Notes under the pieces: model-generated | What the model was told of the DNA's origin: nothing | The model's database searches: none | What the model saw: the letters and a program-made list of their open reading frames with translations, nothing else | Shown: piece by piece, positions 1 to 10,872 of the stretch | Layout: every line of letters begins with the position of its first letter | Position numbering within the stretch: position 1 is the stretch's first letter | NCBI GenBank assembly: GCA_051294375.1 | Contig: CM119264.1 | Span: 1,471,923-1,535,922 of the forward strand | Reading direction: 5' to 3' | Length of the DNA stretch: 64,000 bases | DNA from: Paraspadella gotoi | Taxonomy: Eukaryota; Chaetognatha | Translations under genes and position numbers: made by a program

Positions 1-1062
1 GGAACCACGAAAACGGAGACATAAAAGAAGAGAATGGCAATAAACCCTAACGGAGAAATAATTTGGCGGGAAAAATTTTTTTCGAAAAATGGGAGTGAAC
101 CGGGTGATAGAAGAGAAAAAGTTAGGGGGGCGTATGAGGGGAGAGGGAGAAGAGAAAACGAGGTGATAATCGAAATGCCAAATGGGGATAGAATTCATAA
201 TCGTAAAAAGGCGGTGAAAAAAAAATAAGTGTGGCTGCCTTCGAAGAAAGAGGTTTTCAATAAAGGGAAAAGGGAATCGAAATGAAAAGAGAAGTGATAC
301 GTTTTAGGAGTTGATGAGAGCTGTGAAACTGTTTGTGACTTTTTATAGGGCAATGACACAGTTTATGCACTTTAAATTATCGAAGATCGTGTATAGACTT
401 TGATTAATTTTATTTTAAAGTAAGTATGCTCAGAATCAGACGCGACATTCTTTCCTCCAATCTCAAAAAGAAATCTATTTTTAAGTGAGACTTTTTTCGT
501 AACGAGTGTCTCTGTCTTTTTTGTGTCACCAAACGGATTTCTAATTCACAGGAGATTTTGTTCAATATATGGTCGCCATAAGCGAAATAAAAAAGAGAAA
601 ACTGGTGACAGAAGGTAAATGAGAGAGAATCACAGAGAAAGAAATGGACCGCAAAAAAACAATGGGGTGAAGAGGTCACGTTTACGATTTTAAGAAAAAG
701 CATAACAACGCAAAAAACCGGAACGCGAACGCCAAACTCTCTCTAACTCTCCCTCCTCTCCATTCTCTTTCTCTCTTCACCCTTTTTTTCTTTCCATTTT
801 CCTTATTCCGTTCGCATGAGAAATTCGAGACGAGTTGAGGCAAGTAAAAAAAAACAAGGCAAAACAAAAAACAATCAGGTTTTTGTTGTTGTCCGCCAGA
901 TGGAAATGAATTTCAAACTTCACAACCCTCACTTTAAAATCGACGGTTATCGCGAGTTCAACTCGTTCGTCGAATTTCACAATTTTTGTGCGAAACTCAA
1001 GGGGAAAAATCCCCTACGAAAAAATTTTTGTCGTCAATATTCCGTCCATAATTATAGATTAC

Positions 1063-1153
<91 letters not shown>

Positions 1154-1885
1154 CAAAATTCAACGGTGAACAAAAGAATAACATTAATATTCGGAATTAG
1201 TTTATCGTTTCGTCAGACGGTTGGTCATGTTTTCAGTAAAGATGTGGCCTTTTTTGTGATCGTATCAGCTGTTTTCCCTCTCTCTCGCTCTCCATCGTTT
1301 CATCATTTTCTGAAAGACCCGAGGCAAATTTTTCGGCCCGACTACTTTTTGGCCAAAAAGCAACAGACATTCCCTCCAACTCAAATAGACGGCGAAGATC
1401 GTAGTCAGTCCTTCCGTTTTCTGCGGAAGAGCGACAAGCCGCGATAACGAACGCCCGCCGTCGGAAACGTGCGTCTCCTCTGCGGGGCGTTGACCACCCT
1501 CAGCATCCGAGTTCCTCTCACCCTCGAGGATCACCCCACCCTCTCGAGACGGAAAGCTGCAATGAAACACCGCACCCACGTCGACGAAACCCTTCAGACT
1601 TGGCCCCACCGCCGGCGCGCCACTGCCGCTCCGCCTACATCCTTTCCTCCACGGCCGTCTGCTGTAGTTCACTCGCGTGAAAAACCCACCCGTTTCCTGA
1701 GTCCGATTCCTGAGTCCTGAGTCCTGAGTCCCGATTCCTGAGTCCCGATTCGGGAACGACGGAGCGCGACAACCAAATGTTCTTCAATTCTTTCGTTTAT
1801 TTTTTTCCTTTTTTTTTTTTGCGACGGGGGACTCAATGTTGTACCAAAGTCATAAAAAAATTTTGGATATTAATAAAAATAGTTT
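1..1885. other. contig end without recognisable gene; CpG-rich patch at 1430-1770
   Basis: AT-rich sequence with an impure (GA)n tract at about 1061-1151 and a distinctly GC- and CpG-rich patch at about 1430-1770. Both strands of the patch carry ORFs (minus 1265-1672, plus 1469-1720), but neither shows a domain I recognise and each is biased in composition. The patch ends in short tandem copies of CCTGAGTC/CCGATT around 1694-1752. A promoter-associated CpG cluster or the edge of an exon is possible; nothing in the sequence decides it. Confidence 0.35.
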
Positions 1886-1910
1886 NNNNNNNNNNNNNNN
1901 NNNNNNNNNN
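1886..1910. other. assembly gap, 25 N
   Basis: Run of exactly 25 N. The same length recurs at 39027 and 52070, so this is a fixed-size scaffolding placeholder, not a measured gap. Confidence 0.98.
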
Positions 1911-2886
1911 AAAGTTAAGCAAAAAATGTTTTTACATTTTTGTAAATTTTGATGTTTTATTACTGAAAACTATCGAAAAATGCTAAAATCATCGGATGAT
2001 GATGCATGTCCCAATGGTACTGTCGGTTAACTTTTACATATTGTGCGGAACTGTGTTATTAAATCTTATTTCTGACATAACAATGTCAAAGATAAGTTCT
2101 TACCATTTATGATAATATCCCGGGTACGTTCGCAAGTGACACCAATAAAATATTTAATAAAGATAATTTTTAAGCACATCATTAGTTAAAGAACTATTGG
2201 ACGTTTTTAGTCGAATCTGCTATATCAGCAGATCCCGACTCTATAATCCACTTTGTCGGTCCATCGGTCCGCCCCCTTAATCTTGTCGAGCATTCACTTA
2301 TATCAAGTCAGAACATCTAATTATGATAAACTATCCAAAAAAAATTATGTCTGTCCGTCCGTCCCACCTCAGCGGTTTGAAAAAGTCGGTTAATTTCATT
2401 GTCAAATATATTTTTTGGCCGGTAAATAGGTTTTATTATGTTATATGACCTCCCTAAGACTGAATAAAATATTATTTCTCAACAGCATAACATTATTTAA
2501 TGCATACAAATACTTCCAAAAGAGGTTGTCTCCAACTTTTTTCACCTCTTTTTGATCAAGAGGACTACTCACATTATTGTAATATTATATATATAACATG
2601 ATATTTTTTATCAGATTTTGAGAAGAAAATAGTCTTTGGCAAACAGTGAAAAAGATTGATCCTCTATAAAGTCAACCACGCTTAAGTTGTTGCTGCCTAA
2701 TGTGATGATGCATTGCCTTTCATTTTAACAAAATCTTTGATTTTTTTGGACTGGTTTGATATTTGGTTCTGATAATACATCCAGAGTCAAAATAAAAAAT
2801 GATAACTTTACTCGCAGAAAGGTTACCCAGAGCCTTATAACTCTTTTTGATACTTTAATATAATATAAAAATAATATTCTGGATAT

Positions 2887-2918
<32 letters not shown>

Positions 2919-4527
2919 TTCTATAAGCTTCAATGTATTTTTAACACCACTTTTTTTTGGACATAAGAATTAAGATTCATCCCTGAATCTATCCTAATGA
3001 AGATGATGCAATAACCATTTTAAATAAGACTGAGAAAAGGCATGGATTTTTAATAGTAACAGTTTAACTCAAAAAGTAATAAAAAAACCCGGAAATTAGT
3101 ATAAATGAAAAGTGTAGTTATAAAAAAGATTAAAAAAAAAGAAGCTTTATTTTTGAACAACTCATTTTCTTTTGCATGGAATTCTTGTATTTTTTGTCGT
3201 ACATAAATGAGACACAGCTCATATGAATCACAAAAGGCCAAAGTTTTTCGATATTTAAATTTTATTTTTCGATTCTTACATTAAAATGCCGAAAAATAGA
3301 TGGAAAATAACCGCAACAGTTTTTGTTTTCCATCATGGTATTATTACTCCAATTAATCATAATTGGATGGATGATTGAGATGAAATTTTATGTGCGGGTA
3401 GGAGAGTGTGTGACGAAGCTGGATATAAAGTTTTGATGGAATCGTGCTAGTGGAAATGAGTTTAAATTAAAAAAATATAAGTCACATTTACTTGAAGAAT
3501 CTTTTTACTAATTATAGAATATATAGTATATATATATATATATATATATATAATATCCAGAATATTATTTTTATATTATATTAAAGTATCAAAAAGAGTT
3601 ATAAGGCTCTGGGTAACCTTTCTGCGAGTAAAGTTATCATTTTTATTTGACTCTGGATGTATTATCAGAACCAAATATCAAACCAGTCCAAAAAAAATCA
3701 AAGATTTTGTTAAAATGAAAGGCAATGCATCATCACATTAGGCAGCAACAACTTAAGCGTGGTTGACTTTATAGAGGATCAATCTTTTTCACTGTTTGCC
3801 AAAGACTATTTTCTTCTCAAAATCTGATAAAAAATATCATGTTATATATATAATATTAACAATAATGTGAGTAGTCCTCTTGATCAAAAAGAGGTGAAAA
3901 AAGTTGGAGACAACCTCTTTTGGAAGTATTTGTATGCATTAAATAATGTTATGCTGTTGAGAAATAATATTTTATTCAGTCTTAGGGAGGTCATATAACA
4001 TAATAAAACCTATTTACCGGCCAAAAAATATATTTGACAATGAAATTAACCGACTTTTTCAAACCGCTGAGGTGGGACGGACGGACAGACATAATTTTTT
4101 TTGGATAGTTTATCATAATTAGATGTTCTGACTTGATATAAGTGAATGCTCGACAAGATTAAGGGGGCGGACCGATGGACCGACAAAGTGGATTATAGAG
4201 TCGGGATCTGCTGATAAGCAGATTCGACTAAAAACGTCCAATAGTTCTTTAACTAATGATGTGCTTAAAAATTATCTTTATTAAATATTTTATTGGTGTC
4301 ACTTGCGAACGTACCCGGGATATTATCATAAATGGTAAGAACTTATCTTTGACATTGTTATGTCAGAAATAAGATTTAATAACACAGTTCCGCACAATAT
4401 GTAAAAGTTAACCGACAGTACCATTGGGACATGCATCATCATCCGATGATTTTAGCATTTTTCGATAGTTTTCAGTAATAAAACATCAAAATTTACAAAA
4501 ATGTAAAAACATTTTTTGCTTAACTTT
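1911..4527. repeat. giant inverted repeat, arms about 1 kb
   Basis: The left arm (1911-about 2928) is repeated as its reverse complement in the right arm (about 3513-4527), nearly base for base. The spacer of roughly 580 bp contains part of a dispersed repeat (3365-3480). Differences between the arms are small, for example two bases missing in the left arm near 2221. The left arm starts at the first base after the N gap. It contains the left portion of the (TCCG)-type repeat (about 2213-2390). Either a fold-back element or a missed-adapter/foldback read artefact would look like this. Confidence 0.9.
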
Positions 4528-4924
4528 TTGAGCTCTATCAGAAACAATAAAAAAACTATAAAGTATACTAAAGTATACTAAAGTATACTAAAACAATTTT
4601 TGACATTATATAGTAATATAATAATTTTAATCAGCAAATTACTCATGGTTCGCAACATTTTTACAAAAAAATATTTTAATACTATAACTAATAAGACGGG
4701 CCAAAATTGATCACTTTTTATCATTAAAAGTTCTGTAATACAAAATTTATTTGTCCATCATATACTTTATCAATATTTATTATCACTTTTTTAAATAGTG
4801 AAGCACAGTATAATATTGAAGCATATAAATATTTATCAATAAGTGGGTCAAATAATAGAAAACTCTTTAAAATCATCATCATCATCCTACAAACAAATTT
4901 GGAAATCTTCTAGTAATATTTTTA

Positions 4925-5660
4925 GTCGGATCTGCTTATCAGCAGATCCTGACTCTATAATTCACTTTGTCGGTCCGTCGGTTCGCCCCCTCAATATTGT
5001 CGGGCACACACTTATATCATGTCAGAACATCGAATTATAATAAATTATGCAAAAAAAAAAACGATTTCCGTCCGTCCGTCTGTCCGTCCGTCCGTCCGTC
5101 CGTCCGTCGTCCGTCCGTCCGTCCGTCCGTCCGTCCGTCCGTCCGTCCGTCCGTCCGTCCCGTCCGTCCGTCCGTCCGTCGTCCACCTTAGCAAAAAACT
5201 CCAATTACTCGTGATTGGATGGATGGAATGGTATGAAATTTTGTGTGTGGGTAGGAAACTGTGTGATTGAGATGGATATGAAGTTTCGAGGGAATCGTGC
5301 GAGTGGAAATTGGTTTAAATGGAAAAAACAAAAAAATATATTTCACTATTTGAACGCCAATTGCTCATGAGTGGATAGGGCAATTGACTTCAAATTTTGT
5401 ATGATGGTGGGAAAGTGTGTGATTGAGCTGGATATAAAGTTTCGATAGAATCGTGCGAGTGGAAATGAGTTAAAATGGAAAAAAAACAAAAGTCATATTT
5501 ACTTGAAGTATTTTTACTTAAATTTACTCATAATTATTATGTTTATTAAAAATTGGATAGATAAATCGAAATTGAATTTTGTGTGTGGTAGGAAAGTATG
5601 TGATAAAGCTGGATATAAATTTTTTGATGGAATCGTAGGAGTAGAAAAAGAGTTCAAAAT
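4925..5660 (+). repeat. dispersed repeat family A with (TCCG)n core and ~125-bp tandem units
   Basis: The head (4925-5066) carries the motif CTGCTTATCAGCAG followed by a conserved block up to TAATAAATTATG. Then comes a (TCCG)n microsatellite at about 5068-5180, followed by about three degenerate units of roughly 125 bp (5200-5650), each with GAATCGTGCGAGTGGAAA or a close variant. Related copies occur at 2213-2390 and 4030-4210 (palindrome arms), 3365-3480 (unit part only), 9170-9455 (inverted) and 23340-23600. The ORFs over the microsatellite (repeating Arg-Pro-Ser-Val) are artefacts of the tetranucleotide. Confidence 0.8.
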
Positions 5661-5722
5661 AGAAAACCAAAAGACACATTTATTTGAATTTTTTAAAGTT
5701 TCTCTCTCTCTATCTCTCTATG

Positions 5723-5935
5723 ATTAATTGATTGATTGATTGATGATTGATTGATTGATATTGATTGATTGATTGATTGACCAAATTATGCCAATTGACA
5801 AAAATATGACAGTTGACCAAATTCTTAAAAGTTGACCAAATTCTGCAAGTTGATAAAATTTCTTGCAAGTTGACCAAATTATGCGCCGGTTGACCAAATT
5901 ATGTCAGTTGACCAAATTATGTCAGTATTATATAA
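5723..5935. repeat. TTGA microsatellite and ~20-bp GTTGACCAAATTATG tandem repeat
   Basis: (ATTG)n from about 5723 to 5779 grades into six or seven degenerate units of GTTGACCAAATTATGTC. The stretch from 5935 to 6390, leading to the 3' end of the minus-strand gene, is AT-rich with no further structure that I can see. Confidence 0.75.
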
Positions 5936-6391
5936 AAGGAAAGTATGTTCTGAATTTTTTGGGGATGCCTCTGAGACCATCAGGTATTAAATGAAATTTA
6001 TAATTTTACTTGGATATGTTAATTAATTCAAAGATCTTTTATGTAGCTTTGAGCTGCTGCTTCATCTCGGCTCTGCTGCTGCTTCTTGGCTCTGCTACTT
6101 ATACTTATCATGCTGCTGTTTGTCTCTTAATGACTATTGGATATTAAATACATAATAAAGTTATTATTCATTTTTATCTTTTGGAATCTAGATTGAGTTA
6201 TATAGCACTGCCCAAAAAAAAGTTTAAAATAAGAAATCTGTACAATGCAGATTTTACAAAAATTGTTACAATAATGAAAAAAAATGTTTTAAAGTGAATT
6301 CTACATTCGAAACTTGACAATGGATGGAGACAATGTATTCTACTAAATATAAATTTATGAATAGTGAATAAACCACATCAATATTTTCAAA

Positions 6392-8779
6392 TCAGTTTGC
6401 AATCGTGAGTATCACAATTGGGACAACAACTAAAAAAGTGAGAGAAGGCAGATCACCAAAATCTGTGTATCCTTCATCTATTCCAGCACCGATCAAGTGG
6501 AACTTTAGTCCTGGGCGGGTCCCTGGCAGAAGAGACCTGAAATGGCACGGCTCGCTCATATCATAGTGGATCTTGGTCAGGTATCGGGAATTAAAGGCTT
6601 CTTGGTAATTTAGTGAAGTTACTTGAAAAAAGACTAATCTATCCAGGTTTTCATCGTAAAGAGGATTGTTGGAATAATTGGCAATCCTTTCTATCTTAAA
6701 GGCAAATTGAAAGAAAATGTAGAGAAGAACAAGGCATTGACAGAAATTGCCAAATGTTATTCTGACTTTACGACTTTCTGATACTCTGGCTTTAATCAGA
6801 AATACCAGAATGTTCAAGCCCGGGAAAAAAGAAAGACAGAATAAACGATAAAAATTATCCTTCAAAATTAAGTAGTTCAGCATGTTTCTATGCAAATAAT
6901 TGTACTTAGCAACTTTTACATTTTTTTGGGGTTCATAAGTAAAGCTTGTAATTTTTTCCCAAATTGTTACTTTAGCTAAATCACTGTGTATAAAAACATA
7001 GGTCCAGTATGGTAAAGAAAATAATAAAATTCCGCTAATAAACATAATTGCAATAACTATGTTATTCTTTTTGTGTTGGAGAAAAAAAAACTGCACTTGC
7101 ACAAGTGATAAAATGAACAGTGTCAATGGAAGTAAATCTGTCATAAGCTTTGCCATTTCATAACTTTTTTGTTCAGAAAATTTTAGCATTTTTAACAAAG
7201 GTTTTTGCATGTATTTTTTTCTACATCCAGCTAAATATTTTTTATAAACAAATTGAAAATTATAGGAAAATACAATATTTATGATAAGAATTAAAATTGC
7301 TGTAAAAAAACCAGTTGATAAATACACTTTAATTTTTTTACAATTGTTAATTATTTGAAAATAATAGGCTGTAGACAGAACTAGATCAGAAGTGACCAAT
7401 GCAAGATAAAATGAATATGAAAATCCAAACAAAAAGTAGTTCCCCATTTTCAATTTGTAAGACACATCATTTACATTTAAAACAAATGGTATTCTTAAAC
7501 TGTAATTTAGGGTCAAATTGTAATCCTGGCAAGTTTTTCCCCATTGAGAAAATTCCTTCTGTTTCTGTATCAAAATGCAGTGAAAATTTTCTCTCGCATG
7601 TGCTGTACCAAATTGGAAATAATATGGATTTCCAACGATCGCCCAAAACACCTGATTCCTTTCATATTTCATTGTGGCAAGGCCAGAAAAAGAAATCCAA
7701 TGTCTATAATTGATTGATTCACTGATTTGATAATGTTTTTCACATGTGCACACAAAGGACAACAATAAAGAAGAAAGAAGAGGCGTAAATAGGATTTCTG
7801 CGCAGAAATAGTCTTCAGCTTGTTTTTGTTGTAACATGGATATATTGGGACTCAAAAGATACTTTATTATTTTTTTCAATTCCACAACAGAAAAAACTCT
7901 CAAAATAAAAAAAGGAATCAATATTAGAAAGGGCAAACAATACTTTCCTGCAAAAACAAAGACAATAAATAGACAAACACTCAATCCAATCATTCCCTGA
8001 ATCATCCCTAGAAACTGTAAAAAGTTTTCTTTGCTTTTGTTTACGTTATTCTTGGTTAGGAAACTAAGGTTTTTTTTTGCTCTAAAATTGGATGCTAGCT
8101 TTGAGACACTTATGGTCGAAGAAACCCAGGAGAAGATTAAAAAATAATCTTTGATTGGCCACTTGCAAATATAGACTTGCCCAATTGTTTTTGCTCGGGA
8201 TTGATCTCTGCTGCAATGGCAAGTCAAATTGTCATTTGTGATAATACGTCCATCATTGTTCAAAAAAAATACCACCCCTTTGGTGGTTATAAAATTGTAA
8301 GGTCGAGGAAAGCATTGCTCTTTCAATCCGCTGGTCAGGGAAAATAGAAATGCTGCAGTTTGCAGCAACATTTGCGGAAAAGATTCTAGAAGAACATGAA
8401 TCATATTTTGCATAAAGATTATATCTTCTTTGTCTTTTATTACTTCTTCCTTGCCTGAACATTTTTTGTCTAAATACAGATCCACGGACAATGGAATCAT
8501 AGCCAAGCCCAAAGCATGACCCAAAATAGTGAGACTCTTTCTGCCAAATGTTTTTGTGAGCTGCTTGTACTTGTGATGGCCTCGAAAAATGGCCAGTGAT
8601 CCATACCAGGTCGAAAAGATGCAATGAGCAGTGATGATGCCCACACTGATGAAACCAATTGTAGGAAACATCGGGATTGGCGAAGTCAGAAATTGGATGA
8701 TTGAGTTTAAGTCTGTCGCGAAATCAATGACGTCTAGGCCATTCGTTATCAGTAAAGAGAGGAGTATCGTTAACGACAT
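6392..8779 (-). CDS. multi-pass membrane protein, XK/XKR-like (tentative)
   Basis: Single open reading frame of 795 residues with no in-frame stop, far longer than chance allows in DNA this AT-rich. It starts at an ATG just downstream of an AT-rich, promoter-like flank. The product is rich in hydrophobic segments: at least eight stretches of 18-25 residues look membrane-spanning, with short charged loops rich in Lys and Arg. Near residues 126-140 a hydrophobic segment carries ESFPQMLLQ, which resembles the Glu-x-x-Pro-Gln-x-x-Leu-Gln signature of XK-related scramblase and transporter-like proteins. The first 40 residues (NGLDVIDFATDLN) also resemble the XK N-terminal helix that carries a conserved Asp. 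Known XK proteins are usually 400-700 residues and spliced, so this one is long and intron-free. Codon use matches the AT-rich surroundings. That it is a gene is secure; the family call rests on one motif. Confidence 0.75.
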   Translation of the reverse strand: MSLTILLSLLITNGLDVIDFATDLNSIIQFLTSPIPMFPTIGFISVGIITAHCIFSTWYGSLAIFRGHHKYKQLTKTFGRKSLTILGHALGLAMIPLSVDLYLDKKCSGKEEVIKDKEDIIFMQNMIHVLLESFPQMLLQTAAFLFSLTSGLKEQCFPRPYNFITTKGVVFFLNNDGRIITNDNLTCHCSRDQSRAKTIGQVYICKWPIKDYFLIFSWVSSTISVSKLASNFRAKKNLSFLTKNNVNKSKENFLQFLGMIQGMIGLSVCLFIVFVFAGKYCLPFLILIPFFILRVFSVVELKKIIKYLLSPNISMLQQKQAEDYFCAEILFTPLLSSLLLSFVCTCEKHYQISESINYRHWISFSGLATMKYERNQVFWAIVGNPYYFQFGTAHARENFHCILIQKQKEFSQWGKTCQDYNLTLNYSLRIPFVLNVNDVSYKLKMGNYFLFGFSYSFYLALVTSDLVLSTAYYFQIINNCKKIKVYLSTGFFTAILILIINIVFSYNFQFVYKKYLAGCRKKYMQKPLLKMLKFSEQKSYEMAKLMTDLLPLTLFILSLVQVQFFFLQHKKNNIVIAIMFISGILLFSLPYWTYVFIHSDLAKVTIWEKITSFTYEPQKNVKVAKYNYLHRNMLNYLILKDNFYRLFCLSFFPGLNILVFLIKARVSESRKVRITFGNFCQCLVLLYIFFQFAFKIERIANYSNNPLYDENLDRLVFFQVTSLNYQEAFNSRYLTKIHYDMSEPCHFRSLLPGTRPGLKFHLIGAGIDEGYTDFGDLPSLTFLVVVPIVILTIAN

Positions 8780-8904
8780 CTTGTAAAAACCTTAGAAGTT
8801 AGTAGTTACTACAGTACAAACCATAATTAATTAATATTAATATTTTTCATTCGTGTTAAAATCGTTTTCCACTTTGTCTCGCCTCTCAATCTCAAAACAA
8901 CAAT

Positions 8905-9060
8905 CTCGATCACAAAATTAATTAATTAATTAATTACAAATAATTAATTAATTAATTACTTAATATTAATAATTAATTATTGCAGTTTGAATTTACATTT
9001 AATATAAAAATATTTTTGAGAAAGCAAAGTATTTTTTAAACTATTACAACGATTTTTTTT
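8905..9060. repeat. TTAA-type tetranucleotide repeat near the 5' end of the membrane-protein gene
   Basis: TTAATTAATTAA runs at about 8917-8960 and further A/T-only sequence up to 9060. It lies about 140 bp upstream of the minus-strand start codon, so it may overlap that gene's promoter. No TATA or initiator can be separated from the background. Confidence 0.7.
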
Positions 9061-9130
9061 TTATTAAGAGACGGACATGTTTCGGCTTGTTGGCTTCAAG
9101 CCTTCATCAGAATTTGACATTCATTAAAAA
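9060..9130. repeat. short hairpin element, copy 1
   Basis: Contains GACGGACATGTTTCG, then a GGCTTG/CAAGCC stem with a seven-base loop, then CTTCATCAG. The flanking arms match the element at 23457-23549, but the stem sequence differs there in a compensatory way. The preceding block (ACAACGATTTTT) is also shared. Confidence 0.6.
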
Positions 9131-9169
9131 GTTTGTGTAAAGGAAGAGTTTGTGAGAGAGAGAAAAATT

Positions 9170-9455
9170 TACATTCGGACGATTCCATCAAAACATGATT
9201 TCCTGCTTAATAACACACTTCTCTACACACACAAAAAATTTCAAGTCAATCGCCCAATGCATTCGTGAGTAATATGCGTTCAAAGCTAAAGGGAGACGGA
9301 CGGACTGACTGACGGACAGACGGATGGACATCATTTTTTTTGGCATAATTTATCATAATTCGATGTTTTGAGTTGATATAAGTGATTTACCGCCAAGATT
9401 TATGGATGGGACCGACGGACCGACAAAGTGGATTATAGAGTCGGAATCTGCCATT
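9170..9455 (-). repeat. dispersed repeat family A, inverted copy
   Basis: Reverse-complement copy of the element at 4925-5660. It has a tandem-unit fragment at 9170-9290, a short GACG/GACGGACA tetranucleotide core at 9293-9330 and the conserved head block ending with AAAGTGGATTATAGAGTCGG at about 9426-9445. Only one tandem unit is kept. Confidence 0.75.
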
Positions 9456-9662
9456 GGGATGGGTCATCTCACTGTTGGCTTTGGGGGCTTCCGACCCTCA
9501 GTGACGCCTCCAGTCACTGGCGCGGTTATCAACGCAGAGGGAAGTCGTTAGGACTGTGGATGGAACACTATACTTGGGATGGTGTTTTCCCCCTCTGAGC
9601 CAATGGATTTGGCTTAAGAATGGTGGACGTGAGGCGGTGTGAATATACCGCCACAATTTATT
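9455..9662. repeat. GC-richer insert, possibly SINE-like
   Basis: An abrupt change to GC-richer, non-repetitive sequence next to the family A head. It ends in an inverted repeat, GGCGGT...ACCGCC, near 9632-9654. It resembles the GC-rich heads of the tRNA-like elements elsewhere in the window, but I cannot align it to them, so the class is open. Confidence 0.3.
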
Positions 9663-10675
9663 GATTAATCTTTTTTACAGTGCATGCGATATCTCTTTAC
9701 TAGTAATAGTAAATAGTATTTCATTTAATATTTCACCTTTATGGCGTAGATTTGCTACACTTGCCACCATAAATAATTTCGACCAACAACAAAATTGGTA
9801 AAAATACTGGAACACAACGGATGATGGCGTCAGGAGCGAAGGCACATATTCGATAATCGACGGTTAAAGCAATAAACATCGTCATCATCATCGTCATCAT
9901 CATCATCATCTTCATCGTTAATTCATTGTTATCAACGGCAAAGGTAATTGTTATCGAGGCAATTGTTATCGAGATCACAATACCCAAAGAACATAAATTC
10001 GCTTCATTCTATTCAAAACATTATAATTATATGTTTGACTGTATGTACTAACTTATTGTAACCATAAATTATTAAATTTACTAAGTATTTGCCTGGCATA
10101 AATGGGAAAAGCGTATGAAACTTAAAAGAATGTTTTGGTTTTACTCTGACATGATTCATGAAACGATTCATTTTAACGAAAAATAAAGATTTATCTCATT
10201 TTTTCATGAAAATACAGGAAAAACCTAGTAGATTAGTTTTTTTTTTTTCAATTAGCCTCCTTAATTCAGATTTTATCTATTTTTGTGACTGATTTAAGAA
10301 TTGGTTTAGGGATTTCTTAAGTTAAGTTAAAGTTCACTGATTTAAAAAAAAAAAAAACCGCTGCAACATCTTACTGACCGACATATATTTTCTGTATGAA
10401 GATAATGAAAAAATAATGAAAGGCCCAAATTATCCGATAATTAAAACTGATAATCAAGAATGACGTCAGATCATCAGGAATTAATTTGTCCATGTGGGCG
10501 AAAAATGTCTGTCAACTGGCGAATGAACTTGACTACCGTTTGGTTTAGCCACAATGTTAAAAAGGTTTTAAAGTTTAGAATGCTTTTACTTTTTAGCTTC
10601 AGCTAAAAATAATGACTTTAGTTCTACGGATATTTTTATATTAATACTCGCAATAAGTTGAGATACTCTTATGGT
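9663..10675. other. no gene seen
   Basis: AT-rich DNA with a short (ATC)n/(ATG)n stretch at about 9884-9915. The minus ORF 9739-9987 over it is low-complexity and I do not call it. No domain, RNA gene or clear repeat was recognised up to the SINE-like element. Confidence 0.5.
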
Positions 10676-10812
10676 GGACTAAAATCCACCAACCGTTCAT
10701 CAACGGCCATTGGTGCCGGAGACAAGTCATTCGCCTCCCAACCCAAAGGTCCGGGGTTCTAGCCCAGTGGCCGCCTAGCAGTTAAGAGGGACGGGGCGCT
10801 AAACTCCTTAAG
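10676..10812 (+). repeat. tRNA-like SINE, family B, truncated copy
   Basis: Begins with the hairpin TGGTGGACTAAAATCCACCA. It continues through a tRNA-like order of stems: a GGC/GCC arm, a GGAG-C/GCCTCC arm around AAGTCATTC, and a T-arm-like hairpin containing GGGGTTCTAGCCC, which fits the RNA polymerase III B-box pattern GGTTCnAnnCC. It matches the reverse complement of 12600-12787 and of 17572-17755. The 3' part diverges after about 10812. Confidence 0.65.
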
Positions 10813-10872
10813 AGTCCATTGTCCAATACTCATTAATAGAAATCGTTGTAAAAATACTAAAAACTTTCGTTT

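Noticed and set aside
5019-5204. ORFs coding repeating Arg-Pro-Ser-Val at (TCCG)n arrays, also at 47561-48469 and 58520-59439
   Set aside because: A tetranucleotide repeat translates as a four-residue periodic peptide in every frame, and both strands are open. There is no domain, start context or splice support.
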